61,652 nt of DNA from an uncultured Lachnospiraceae bacterium (GTDB lineage: Bacteria; Bacillota; Clostridia; Lachnospirales; Lachnospiraceae), in contig CAMBAN010000003.1 of the NCBI GenBank assembly GCA_945864145.1, forward strand, positions 1 to 61,652, in the 5' to 3' direction. Position numbers and translations under genes: made by a program. This document shows positions 1 through 7,173 of the stretch, in pieces. Each line of letters begins with the position of its first letter. The first letter of the stretch is position 1. The notes under the pieces were generated by a model. The model made no database searches and was not told the origin of the DNA. It was given only the letters and a program-made list of their open reading frames with translations.

Positions 1-592
1 GATCTGTGGGATGCCTGCCGATGGGAGCGTCTATGACACCTTCATCATCTTTAAGGCAACCATGTACAATCGCTCTGTACTTTCTGGTAATAGAATGCTC
101 TTTTAACTGTGCAGAGATATCGTTATGTGCTTCATCATTTTTGCAAATAATCAATGAGCCTGTTGTATCTTTGTCGATACGATGTACGATACCTGGTCTC
201 ATCACTCCATTAATGCCCGAAAGTTCTTCTTTACAATGATACATAATTGCATTTACAAGGGTTCCGCCATAGTGTCCCGGTGCAGGATGTACAACCATAT
301 TTTTGGGTTTATTTACAATCAGAAAATCTGCATCCTCATATATGATATCCAGAGGAATGTTCTCGGCTTTAATTTCCGGTTCCACAGACTCAGGAATTGT
401 AAAACGAACGATATCATCTACTTTGACCTTATAATTTGCCTTAATGACTTTATCATTTACAAAGACAAGACCATCTTTGATTATTTTCTGAATATAGGAA
501 CGGGAAAGCTCACTCATATAATTACTGATACATTTATCAATACGTTCCTCTTCTATTTCCGGAGTTATTTCAAATACAATTTCATTTGTCAT
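1..592 (-). CDS. rluD: RluD-family 23S rRNA pseudouridine synthase (3' end cut by window edge)
   Basis: Isomerises uridine to pseudouridine, probably in 23S rRNA. Read from the reverse complement as an ORF open at the left edge, 197 residues visible. An S4-type RNA-binding domain occupies about residues 14-70. The catalytic segment RPGIVHRIDKDTTG lies near residues 132-145, with the catalytic Asp at 140 (HRID). The ATG at 592-590 follows lspA by 8 bases, so the two are probably cotranscribed; lspA-rluD is a common Firmicutes pairing. The precise RluA/RluD subfamily and target uridines cannot be told from this part. The family is certain, the symbol less so. Confidence 0.9.
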   Translation of the reverse strand, partial: MTNEIVFEITPEIEEERIDKCISNYMSELSRSYIQKIIKDGLVFVNDKVIKANYKVKVDDIVRFTIPESVEPEIKAENIPLDIIYEDADFLIVNKPKNMVVHPAPGHYGGTLVNAIMYHCKEELSGINGVMRPGIVHRIDKDTTGSLIICKNDEAHNDISAQLKEHSITRKYRAIVHGCLKDDEGVIDAPIGRHPTD

Positions 593-600
593 ATAATTAC

Positions 601-1140
601 CTATTTGACATCGCGATATTTTTTGGTACGTAAGGAAAGAAAATTCAAATCGCTTTCTTTATATACAAATAATAGTAAAACCACTAAAAATATCGCAGAT
701 AATGTGACATAGATATCAGCAACATTAAAAATCGGGAAATTAATCAGGCTGAAATATAAAAAATCTACTACATAATCTAACCTGCAACGGTCAATCATAT
801 TGCCCAAAGCACCTCCGGCAACAAAGACCAAAGCAATATGCAATTTTACATATTTACGTTGATTTGGTGTTTTTACCAAAACATATGCAATGACTGCAAG
901 AATAACCAGGGCAATAAAAATGAAGAAGAACTTCTGATTCTGCAGCATGCCAAAAGCGGCACCTCTGTTTTCTAAATATTTCAGTTCGAAAACACCGTCA
1001 ATAATGGAAACTGCTGTCTTATCTTTTAAATACAGAACCGCAAAATGTTTTGTTAGCTGATCTATAAAAATCAAAATTGCAAGAAGTAAAATATCTGCTC
1101 CAAGTAAAATCCCTTTTTGTGAAAAATTCTTCTTATTCAT
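601..1140 (-). CDS. lspA: Signal peptidase II (lipoprotein signal peptidase)
   Basis: Membrane aspartyl protease that removes the signal peptide from prolipoproteins after lipidation. With the ATG at 1140 it is 179 aa, normal for the family, with four hydrophobic segments. Both catalytic motifs are present: GNMIDR (Asp about 117) and FNVAD (Asp about 142). The reading frame extends upstream to 1179, but that extension lies inside aroB. The ATG at 1140 overlaps the end of aroB by 8 bases, suggesting translational coupling. The lipobox-bearing carboxypeptidase at 5794-6774 is one likely client. Confidence 0.95.
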   Translation of the reverse strand: MNKKNFSQKGILLGADILLLAILIFIDQLTKHFAVLYLKDKTAVSIIDGVFELKYLENRGAAFGMLQNQKFFFIFIALVILAVIAYVLVKTPNQRKYVKLHIALVFVAGGALGNMIDRCRLDYVVDFLYFSLINFPIFNVADIYVTLSAIFLVVLLLFVYKESDLNFLSLRTKKYRDVK

Positions 1141-2242
1141 CCCAATCCTCTTCACTAAAATAAATTTCATTAATACCATTTAAAATTTCTTCTTTTGTGA
1201 CAGTATTGTCAATTACAGCTTTTCCAACCTTTTTGAGCAAAATAAATTTAATATGGTCTCCTTCCATTTTCTTGTCAGAAGTAGTTAATTGTAAAATCTC
1301 TTCCGGATTGATATCTTCTACAGAAATTGGTAAATTAAATGGCACGAACATATCGCGGATTTCATAATATTCATCCTTGGAAAGAAGCTCTCTCTTCCAG
1401 GAAATGAATGCTGCTGCTACACAACCTAATGCTACACACTCTCCATGCAATAATTCAAAATTCTTCGCTTTTTCAATTGCATGACCAATAGTATGACCAA
1501 AATTTAAAATAGCACGCTCGCCTTTTTCTGTTGGATCTTTTTCTACGACAAGTTTTTTATAAGTACAGCTTTTTACAACCATATCTTCTAATACATCTAA
1601 ATTTCTGTCGTGAATTTCATACATATTTTCAATAATCCATTCATAGAAAGAAGCATTCTTAATCAAACCATATTTCATTACCTCTGCCATTCCTGAATAG
1701 AACTGTCTGTCGTCCAAAGAGTTCAAAACGGAGATATTCATATAAACAAGCTTAGGCATGTAGAAAGCACCGACCATATTTTTATACTGGTCAAAATCAA
1801 CGCCAGTCTTTCCACCCACACTACTATCCACTTGTGCCAATAACGTAGTTGGAATTTGAATAAAGTCAACACCACGTAAGTAAGTTGCAGCTACAAATCC
1901 GGTAGTATCGCCTACGACACCTCCACCTAAGGCAATAAGCATATCTTTTCTTTCGAATTTGTTTTCAATTAAGAAAGTATAGATATCTTTAACAGTATCT
2001 AAATTCTTGCTCTTTTCTCCTTCCGGAAATGCAAATACTTTTACTTCCTTGCAATGCCCCTCTAAGGCATTTTTCACTTCCGCAGCATAGAGACCTTCTA
2101 CCTTGGAATCTGTAACAATACAAAGTTTTTTGGATATAATATCAAATTTTTCTAATTCTTCTGCAAGCTTTGAAAAATCTGATTCATAAACGATATCATA
2201 AATTGGTTTTGTATTCTGGTTGATTGTTAATCTTTGAGACAT
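1133..2242 (-). CDS. aroB: 3-dehydroquinate synthase
   Basis: Second step of the shikimate pathway: converts DAHP to 3-dehydroquinate using NAD and a divalent metal in the cytoplasm. 369 aa, full length. Visible motifs are the nucleotide-binding GGGVVGD (about 107-112), PTTLLAQVDSSVGGKTG (about 131-147) and the metal-site NFGHTIGHAIE. The ribosome site is AGAAAGG with a 12-base spacer before the ATG. It stands alone, with no other aro gene nearby, between sepF and lspA, where many Firmicutes carry ylmG-ylmH-divIVA. It overlaps lspA by 8 bases. Confidence 0.96.
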   Translation of the reverse strand: MSQRLTINQNTKPIYDIVYESDFSKLAEELEKFDIISKKLCIVTDSKVEGLYAAEVKNALEGHCKEVKVFAFPEGEKSKNLDTVKDIYTFLIENKFERKDMLIALGGGVVGDTTGFVAATYLRGVDFIQIPTTLLAQVDSSVGGKTGVDFDQYKNMVGAFYMPKLVYMNISVLNSLDDRQFYSGMAEVMKYGLIKNASFYEWIIENMYEIHDRNLDVLEDMVVKSCTYKKLVVEKDPTEKGERAILNFGHTIGHAIEKAKNFELLHGECVALGCVAAAFISWKRELLSKDEYYEIRDMFVPFNLPISVEDINPEEILQLTTSDKKMEGDHIKFILLKKVGKAVIDNTVTKEEILNGINEIYFSEEDWDE

Positions 2243-2292
2243 CTCTTTCTGTTACCTTTCTCTTTTTCTCTTATCCTATATTTTTAAATCAA

Positions 2293-2368
2293 AGAATATT
2301 GCAAAGCAATATTCTGCGCCGCTTTTGCGTCGCATTATTTGCTTTATGGGAATTTCCTATAAAGCAAA
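2293..2368 (-). repeat. Three tandem hairpins between sepF and aroB
   Basis: Three inverted repeats sit nearly end to end. The first is AGAATATTGC/GCAATATTCT with loop AAA (2293-2315). The second is GCGCCGC/GCGTCGC with loop TTTT and one mismatch (2316-2333). The third is TTTGCTTTAT/ATAAAGCAAA (2338-2368), whose interior also largely pairs. With the sepF terminator next door, four stems fall within 107 bases. They lie in the probable aroB leader. They could be an attenuator, a processing site or a small repeat element; no known riboswitch class is recognised. Confidence 0.7.
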
Positions 2369-2399
2369 AAAACTTCCTACTCATAAAAAGCAGGAAGTT
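2364..2399 (-). terminator. Rho-independent terminator after sepF
   Basis: On the minus strand the stem AACTTCCT/AGGAAGTT (2392-2399 with 2371-2378) is followed by a run of seven T before GC. It lies 6 bases past the sepF stop codon and separates sepF from aroB. Confidence 0.8.
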
Positions 2400-2404
2400 A
2401 AAAT

Positions 2405-2917
2405 CTATATCACACTATGAGATATTGGTGGTACATCAAATGTACCTGACAGAATTTCCTGAAAATCACCACTAATACCAACACTGGCAGGTGTTACAAC
2501 TAAAATATAATTTGATATTTTCTGCAATTTGCCACCTAATGCATAAATAGAACCCGAAGTATAATCTACAATTCGCTGTCCAATTTCTACATCAAGACCT
2601 TCCAAATTGAGCACTACTGTACGATTAGCTACTAAGGTATCTGTAATTTCCTGTGCATCTTCCATACTGGTAGGTTTAATAATGCAAACCTCCATATTGC
2701 TGCCAGGTGTTCTTTTTACCTGTCTGATTGGCGTTACCTTAGAAGAAGATTTTCTATGTTCAAATTCTTCGTCCTCTTCCTCGTGGCTTTTTTCTTTAAA
2801 AAATGATTTTTTAGGTGTTTCTTCTATTTCATCTTCATCATAATAATCATCGCTATCATATTCATCTTCCACATCGCCAAGCTTCATCGCATTTAAAAAC
2901 TTATCCATAACTCCCAT
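2405..2917 (-). CDS. sepF: Cell division protein SepF
   Basis: Cytoplasmic FtsZ partner that tethers and bundles Z-ring filaments at midcell. It has an N-terminal membrane-targeting stretch (MGVMDKFLNAMKL), an acidic low-complexity linker (about 15-65) and a C-terminal SepF fold (about 75-165). I chose the ATG at 2917 (170 aa) because AAGGGA sits 7 bases upstream; the ATG at 2923 leaves almost no spacer. It lies just downstream of yggS, the usual Firmicutes neighbour, and is closed by a strong terminator. The ylmG and ylmH genes that usually follow are absent here. Confidence 0.93.
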   Translation of the reverse strand: MGVMDKFLNAMKLGDVEDEYDSDDYYDEDEIEETPKKSFFKEKSHEEEDEEFEHRKSSSKVTPIRQVKRTPGSNMEVCIIKPTSMEDAQEITDTLVANRTVVLNLEGLDVEIGQRIVDYTSGSIYALGGKLQKISNYILVVTPASVGISGDFQEILSGTFDVPPISHSVI

Positions 2918-2970
2918 ATTCATTCCCTTTCCAATCGGATCACCCCTTATTTGCGCCCGATTTTATGAGT

Positions 2971-3669
2971 TTACACATTCATCGAATAATTCCGCTCTCC
3001 AAATATTCCAGTACCAACACGAACCATTGTAGCACCTTCCGTAACTGCAACAGTATAATCTCCTGTCATTCCCATCGATAATATGTCCATACTTACATTA
3101 TCAATGTTTTCTTTATTAATGTCAACCGATAATTTTCTTAATTGTTCGAAATACTTCCTGTTTTCCTCAGGTTTTTCGCATACAGGAGCGATTGTCATAA
3201 GTCCTTTAATTTCAATATTTGGCAATGCAGCAATTTCCCTCACCAGTGAAAACACCTGCTCTTTGGTTGTACCGAATTTGGAAATTTCCCCTGCGATATT
3301 TACTTCAATTAAAATACGGCAAGTTGCCTGCTTTTTGCCTGCTTCTTTACTGATTTCTTCTGCGAGTCTTAAGGAATCTACACTGTGAATCAGAAATACT
3401 TTATCTACAATATATTTTACTTTGTTTCTTTGTAAATGACCAATCATGTGCCATCTGATATCTTTAGGCAAGACTTCATATTTATCTACCAATTCCTGCA
3501 CTTTATTTTCACCAAAATCACGACATCCTGTATCGTAAGCTTCTTGTAGCATCTCTACCGGTTTTGTTTTACTGACCGCGATTAAAGTAACCTCATCTTT
3601 CTTTCGTTTTGATACCTCACAGGCTTTTTCAATCTGCTGTTCTACATATGTAATATTTTCCTTAATCAT
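2971..3669 (-). CDS. YggS/PLPBP-family pyridoxal 5'-phosphate homeostasis protein
   Basis: Single-domain PLP-binding TIM-barrel protein thought to buffer free pyridoxal phosphate and influence amino-acid balance; no firm catalytic role is known. With the ATG at 3669 it has 232 aa, standard for the family. The PLP-lysine segment VTLIAVSKTKPVEML is near residue 30, and the C-terminal SMGMTGDYTVAV and GTGIFGER phosphate-binding segments are intact. The frame extends upstream to 3705, but GAAAGGCG followed by an A-rich spacer points to 3669. It is part of the HlyD-like gene/yggS/sepF transcription unit (17-base and 53-base gaps). Confidence 0.93.
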   Translation of the reverse strand: MIKENITYVEQQIEKACEVSKRKKDEVTLIAVSKTKPVEMLQEAYDTGCRDFGENKVQELVDKYEVLPKDIRWHMIGHLQRNKVKYIVDKVFLIHSVDSLRLAEEISKEAGKKQATCRILIEVNIAGEISKFGTTKEQVFSLVREIAALPNIEIKGLMTIAPVCEKPEENRKYFEQLRKLSVDINKENIDNVSMDILSMGMTGDYTVAVTEGATMVRVGTGIFGERNYSMNV

Positions 3670-3685
3670 TTTTTTCGCCTTTCTC

Positions 3686-5086
3686 TTAATTAAAAATGAA
3701 ATCACCTGTACTTACACTCGAAGCATCCAATACGATTCTGTCATAAACAGTTAATCCATATTGTGTATTTGAGCTTACAATGGCATATTCATCATTTTGA
3801 TATAAAATAGTAATTTGTTTAAAATCAGCATAACCCTTATTCATATTATAAACGCCAATGAGAGAGCCTGATTTGCTGATAGCCATTTTATCTGTAGAAT
3901 TTGGTTTACAGATGTAATCACCTACACTCAGGTTTTCATTGTCTACATAGAATTCATCCTCATTAGAGTTGTAAACGGTAGTTTCTACAAATTCGTATAC
4001 CACATTTCCGTTTTCATCATAAAACTCTTTTGAAACACCATAATTTCCATTTTCACCACCCTTGCTCATATATTCAGCCGGAATGATAAAAAATGTTTTT
4101 TCTGCAATTGCAGATAACGGAATCTTCAATCCCTTTTCTTCATCTATTTGAATTTCAATCTCTATAAATCTTTCTGTACAAAAAGAAGTACAGGAATTTT
4201 CAAAGGATAAAATGACAAAAGTGTCATCTCCATTTTTTTGCACGGAAACGGAAGCCCATGAACTTTCCTGCGTCCTGACAAATTTAACTTTTACATACTT
4301 TTCCTCTTCTAACTCGGCTGCATAATCTGCATCCATAGGCACAGCAATTGACCATTTTTCACTGGTAATGAGTTTACCGACTGCTGTACTCGTATCTACC
4401 AATTCATTATTGTTCAATCGAGTCTTTTCATATGTGCTTTCATCAAAAAGTGTATTGGTTAATTTCTCGGGGGTGATATCTTCATAGCCATCTGTATAGT
4501 AAACAAAATAGCCTGATTTTCCGGTCGTACACAAATTGACCATACCGTTTAGACTGGACTGATTTAAACTTTCCAAACTTTGATACATATTGAGATTGAC
4601 CATTTTCATAATATCCCCCTCAATATCATATTTGAAATCATAAACCGTCTGAAACTCTTTTTGAGAAAATATACGATTGAACTGTACAATTGTTGAGCGA
4701 AAATCACTTAATTCATCATCAGTATAAGTATTCTCCCCGAGCTCACCATTAGTAAGGAGAGTCGACAATTTTCCACTTTCGTCAATAGAGTATACGGTAT
4801 CTCTTGACGATACTCGTTCTCCTTCCCTGACGAAGTAGTTAATATACCCATTATAAGGAGATTGTATTACTTCTTCCTCTCTTAATGCCATGCCGGTATA
4901 GGTTTTTGAGATAGATAAAGAACCCATTTGTATTTCATACCCACTGATTGGTGTTGAATGAAAATATGAATAAATTAGTACTAAAATATAGAGAGTAATT
5001 GCTCCAAAAATGATAAGCTCCATCGTATTGATTGTTTTTCCAGATTGATGGCGAATATCTACAACCTTGTTACTTTTTCTAGGCAT
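3686..5086 (-). CDS. HlyD-like membrane fusion/envelope protein
   Basis: 466 aa. A single N-terminal transmembrane segment (about 22-42) follows a short basic cytoplasmic tail, and the long remainder should be extracytoplasmic. An early segment resembles the biotinyl-lipoyl-like half-motif of HlyD proteins (IQSPYNGYINYFVREGERV, about 76-94), and a late segment resembles a beta-barrel adaptor domain. No ABC or RND transporter gene is adjacent; instead it leads the yggS-sepF unit, which suggests an envelope or division role rather than export. Family assignment rests on overall layout, so function is uncertain. Confidence 0.7.
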   Translation of the reverse strand: MPRKSNKVVDIRHQSGKTINTMELIIFGAITLYILVLIYSYFHSTPISGYEIQMGSLSISKTYTGMALREEEVIQSPYNGYINYFVREGERVSSRDTVYSIDESGKLSTLLTNGELGENTYTDDELSDFRSTIVQFNRIFSQKEFQTVYDFKYDIEGDIMKMVNLNMYQSLESLNQSSLNGMVNLCTTGKSGYFVYYTDGYEDITPEKLTNTLFDESTYEKTRLNNNELVDTSTAVGKLITSEKWSIAVPMDADYAAELEEEKYVKVKFVRTQESSWASVSVQKNGDDTFVILSFENSCTSFCTERFIEIEIQIDEEKGLKIPLSAIAEKTFFIIPAEYMSKGGENGNYGVSKEFYDENGNVVYEFVETTVYNSNEDEFYVDNENLSVGDYICKPNSTDKMAISKSGSLIGVYNMNKGYADFKQITILYQNDEYAIVSSNTQYGLTVYDRIVLDASSVSTGDFIFN

Positions 5087-5128
5087 AGCTTGTCTCCTGC
5101 TTTTCTTTTATTCCCCTGACTTTAACAT

Positions 5129-5254
5129 AATAGGAAAGAAATTTCCTATTGCATAAAAAAGAGTTTGCTCAGCAGCAAACTCTCAAAGAATTTTCTTCGA
5201 AAATTCTTTACTGAGTTTCACTACATACGAGCAATTTCCTATTGCATAAAAAAG
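5129..5254 (-). repeat. Hairpin cluster with a 22-bp direct repeat
   Basis: A 22-bp direct repeat beginning AATTTCCTATTGC occurs at 5140-5161 and 5233-5254. In minus-strand reading each copy forms the T-tract and tail of a terminator hairpin. Additional stems are AATAGGAAA/TTTCCTATT with loop GAAA (5129-5150) and AAAGAATTTTC/GAAAATTCTTT with loop TTC (5185-5209). A degenerate copy of the tail lies at about 2351-2371 beside the sepF terminator. The region separates the P-loop gene from the HlyD-like gene. Confidence 0.75.
5155..5182 (-). terminator. Second terminator-like hairpin in the 5.2-kb cluster
   Basis: Stem GAGTTTGCT/AGCAAACTC with loop CAGC (5161-5182), followed on the minus strand by six T. 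It lies 93 bases downstream of the terminator at 5246-5275, giving a tandem arrangement. Confidence 0.65.
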
Positions 5255-5275
5255 CCTCGGAATTCCCGAGGCTTT
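5246..5275 (-). terminator. Rho-independent terminator after the small P-loop gene
   Basis: A perfect 10-bp stem AAAGCCTCGG/CCGAGGCTTT with a 5-base loop (5251-5275) is followed on the minus strand by six T. It sits 10 bases past the stop codon of the 140-aa gene. Confidence 0.88.
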
Positions 5276-5284
5276 ACTATATAT

Positions 5285-5707
5285 TTAAAGAGATACAATA
5301 ACTTTTGATTTTACAGCTTCCGGTAATTCAGATTCATCCTTGGATACGCTTGCAACAATCTTAAAATGGTATGTATCACTAATGTCATCCAGCTTAGTAA
5401 CCAATTTTTCTATTTCTTCTGCTGCATCTATATTTGCAAGCTTTAGGAAACTGTCCAAATAAATTTGTTCCAAATCATGGTCTTGTGAAACAATGCCTCT
5501 GATAAAGCCTACAAATTCGTCTGCATTTGCAACACCATAATCCTTTACATTAATTAATCGAATCTTATTATTCAGTTCATACATATGGTCGATGCTTTTA
5601 TCTAAGTACACTACATTTCCTGTTGCTTCCTTGATTTCCTTATTGACCATGTCTAATACGATTTTGGTTTTGCCTTTTCCCTTTTTTCCCACAACTAATT
5701 GTATCAT
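5285..5707 (-). CDS. Small stand-alone P-loop protein, function unknown
   Basis: 140 aa. A Walker A motif is close to the N-terminus (GKKGKGKTK, about 8-16), and a hydrophobic strand ending in Asp (LEQIYLDSF, about 79-87) could be Walker B. The rest is mixed alpha/beta with no membrane segment. Such short proteins are sometimes labelled PilT-like on the strength of the P-loop alone, which I would not accept. AGGAGGG precedes the ATG. It has its own promoter (5758-5786) and terminator, so it is monocistronic. Function is unknown; it is a real gene with NTP binding likely. Confidence 0.8.
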   Translation of the reverse strand: MIQLVVGKKGKGKTKIVLDMVNKEIKEATGNVVYLDKSIDHMYELNNKIRLINVKDYGVANADEFVGFIRGIVSQDHDLEQIYLDSFLKLANIDAAEEIEKLVTKLDDISDTYHFKIVASVSKDESELPEAVKSKVIVSL

Positions 5708-5757
5708 TGTAATCCCTCCTAAAATTTGAAATAACTACCTTCCTTTGTTATATTCTA

Positions 5758-5786
5758 ATTATAGTAGATTACATAAGAAAAAACAA
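5758..5786 (-). promoter_or_regulatory. SigA-type promoter for the small P-loop gene
   Basis: On the minus strand TTGTTT is followed after 17 bases by a perfect TATAAT, about 50 bases before the ATG at 5707. It lies in the gap just after the carboxypeptidase stop codon. Confidence 0.65.
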
Positions 5787-5793
5787 CTATATT

Positions 5794-6774
5794 TTACGAT
5801 ATCTCACCTAATAATTCTGTCATTTCTTGATAAAGTACAGTTCTGTCTGATGATTTTAAAATAATAGATATATAAGAATTACCTTGTTGGTTCTTTGCAT
5901 ACAAAATCAAACAGCTACCGGCAGCATTTGTAGTACCTGTTTTGCCACCAATCACCGTTATATTGTTGGGAGCAAATGCTTCTCCCTTCAAATAAGCATT
6001 TGTAGTCGTCAAACTAAGGTCTTTCTCTTTGCCATTTTTATCATAGTATACAGAATTGTACTTAGAGGTATGAATGATTTCTACAAATTTATCATATTGA
6101 ATTGCTTCATTACAAATCAAATACAAATCATATGCTGTTGTATAATGGTCAGGGTCTGTTAAGCCATGAGGATTAACAAAATGGCTATTAGTAGCACCAA
6201 GGCTGACTGCCATTTCATTCATAATATCTGAAAATCCCTCTACACTACCGCCAATATGTTCTGCAATTAAAATAGCAACATCATTTGCAGATTTTAAAAG
6301 CAAGGCATGGAGTGCCTGATCCATTGTCATGGTATCCCCTTCTTCAAGACCAAGTTTCACAGCCCCCTGTTCTGTAATTTCTACATTTTCAGAAGCTGTC
6401 AATACATCGTCCAGATTGCCATATTTTAATGCACATAGAGCTGTCAGCACCTTTGTGATGCTTGCAGGATTTAATTTTTCGTGTACATTTTTAGCATATA
6501 GCACATTGCCATTATTCAAGTCAAAAAGACCAGCAGCCTCTGCAGCAGACATATCTACGGTTGTATTTTCCCCTACATCACCAATTGTAATGCATAAATC
6601 AGATGCAAAAGGCTCCAATTCCTGCATTTCACTTGTTGCGCTTATAGAGAACCCAGGGTTATTGCTGTTTCTGTCATACGCAAACTCATATTCTTTAGAT
6701 GCGCAGGCTGATAATGTCAAAGTAGAAGCTAAGGTTAAACAAATCACTTTTGTTGTCTTATTTATACATCTCAC
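5794..6774 (-). CDS. Lipoprotein D-alanyl-D-alanine carboxypeptidase (PBP5/DacA type)
   Basis: Trims the terminal D-Ala from peptidoglycan stem peptides outside the membrane. All three serine penicillin-recognising motifs are present: SITK (about 105-108), SAN (162-164) and KTG (278-280). The N-terminus is a signal peptide ending in the lipobox LSAC, so Cys24 should be lipidated. At 326 aa it lacks the C-terminal domain and amphipathic helix that anchor classical PBP5. The start is GTG at 6774, inside the last codons of mgsA (17-base overlap), with GAGGAG 12 bases upstream. It is the last gene of the cell-shape operon. Confidence 0.9.
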   Translation of the reverse strand: MRCINKTTKVICLTLASTLTLSACASKEYEFAYDRNSNNPGFSISATSEMQELEPFASDLCITIGDVGENTTVDMSAAEAAGLFDLNNGNVLYAKNVHEKLNPASITKVLTALCALKYGNLDDVLTASENVEITEQGAVKLGLEEGDTMTMDQALHALLLKSANDVAILIAEHIGGSVEGFSDIMNEMAVSLGATNSHFVNPHGLTDPDHYTTAYDLYLICNEAIQYDKFVEIIHTSKYNSVYYDKNGKEKDLSLTTTNAYLKGEAFAPNNITVIGGKTGTTNAAGSCLILYAKNQQGNSYISIILKSSDRTVLYQEMTELLGEIS

Positions 6775-7153
6775 GCCAATCCAAGTCTCCTCTATCCAGC
6801 GACTTAATCAATAATTCTGCTGATGCCAGGTTAGTTGCCAAAGGAATATTGTGCATATCACAAAGCTTTACAGCATTGTTTACATCTGGTTCATGTGATT
6901 TAGAATTAAGAGGATCTCTTAAAAAGATAACCAAATCAATCTGATTATGCTCAATTTGTGCACAAATTTGTTGTTCACCGCCTAAATGTCCTGCTAAGTA
7001 CTTATGAATATTCAAATTTGTTACTTCCTCTATTAACCTTCCGGTTGTTCCTGTGGCAAATAATTCATTTTTACTCAAAATGCCTCTGTATGCAATGCAA
7101 AAGTTCTGCATCAGTTTTTTCTTTCCGTCATGTGCGATTAACGCGATATTCAT
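6758..7153 (-). CDS. mgsA: Methylglyoxal synthase
   Basis: Converts dihydroxyacetone phosphate to methylglyoxal and phosphate, a bypass of lower glycolysis under phosphate limitation. 131 aa, a compact full-length member. The family signatures are visible: AHDGKK near the start, TGTTG (phosphate binding), GGEQQI, FLRDP and HEPDVNN with the catalytic Asp/His set, then ATNLASAE. It lies between rodA and the carboxypeptidase, overlapping the latter. Placement at the tail of a cell-shape operon is metabolically unexpected. An isolated TTGTTAA upstream lacks a partner half-site and is not called a Rex box. Confidence 0.95.
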   Translation of the reverse strand: MNIALIAHDGKKKLMQNFCIAYRGILSKNELFATGTTGRLIEEVTNLNIHKYLAGHLGGEQQICAQIEHNQIDLVIFLRDPLNSKSHEPDVNNAVKLCDMHNIPLATNLASAELLIKSLDRGDLDWREMYK

Positions 7154-7173
7154 TTTACTTGCACCATCCTTTG

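Noticed and set aside
182-712. Plus-strand open frame of 176 codons at the rluD/lspA boundary
   Set aside because: It is antisense to two clear genes (rluD and lspA), its peptide has no recognisable domain, and no ribosome site precedes it.
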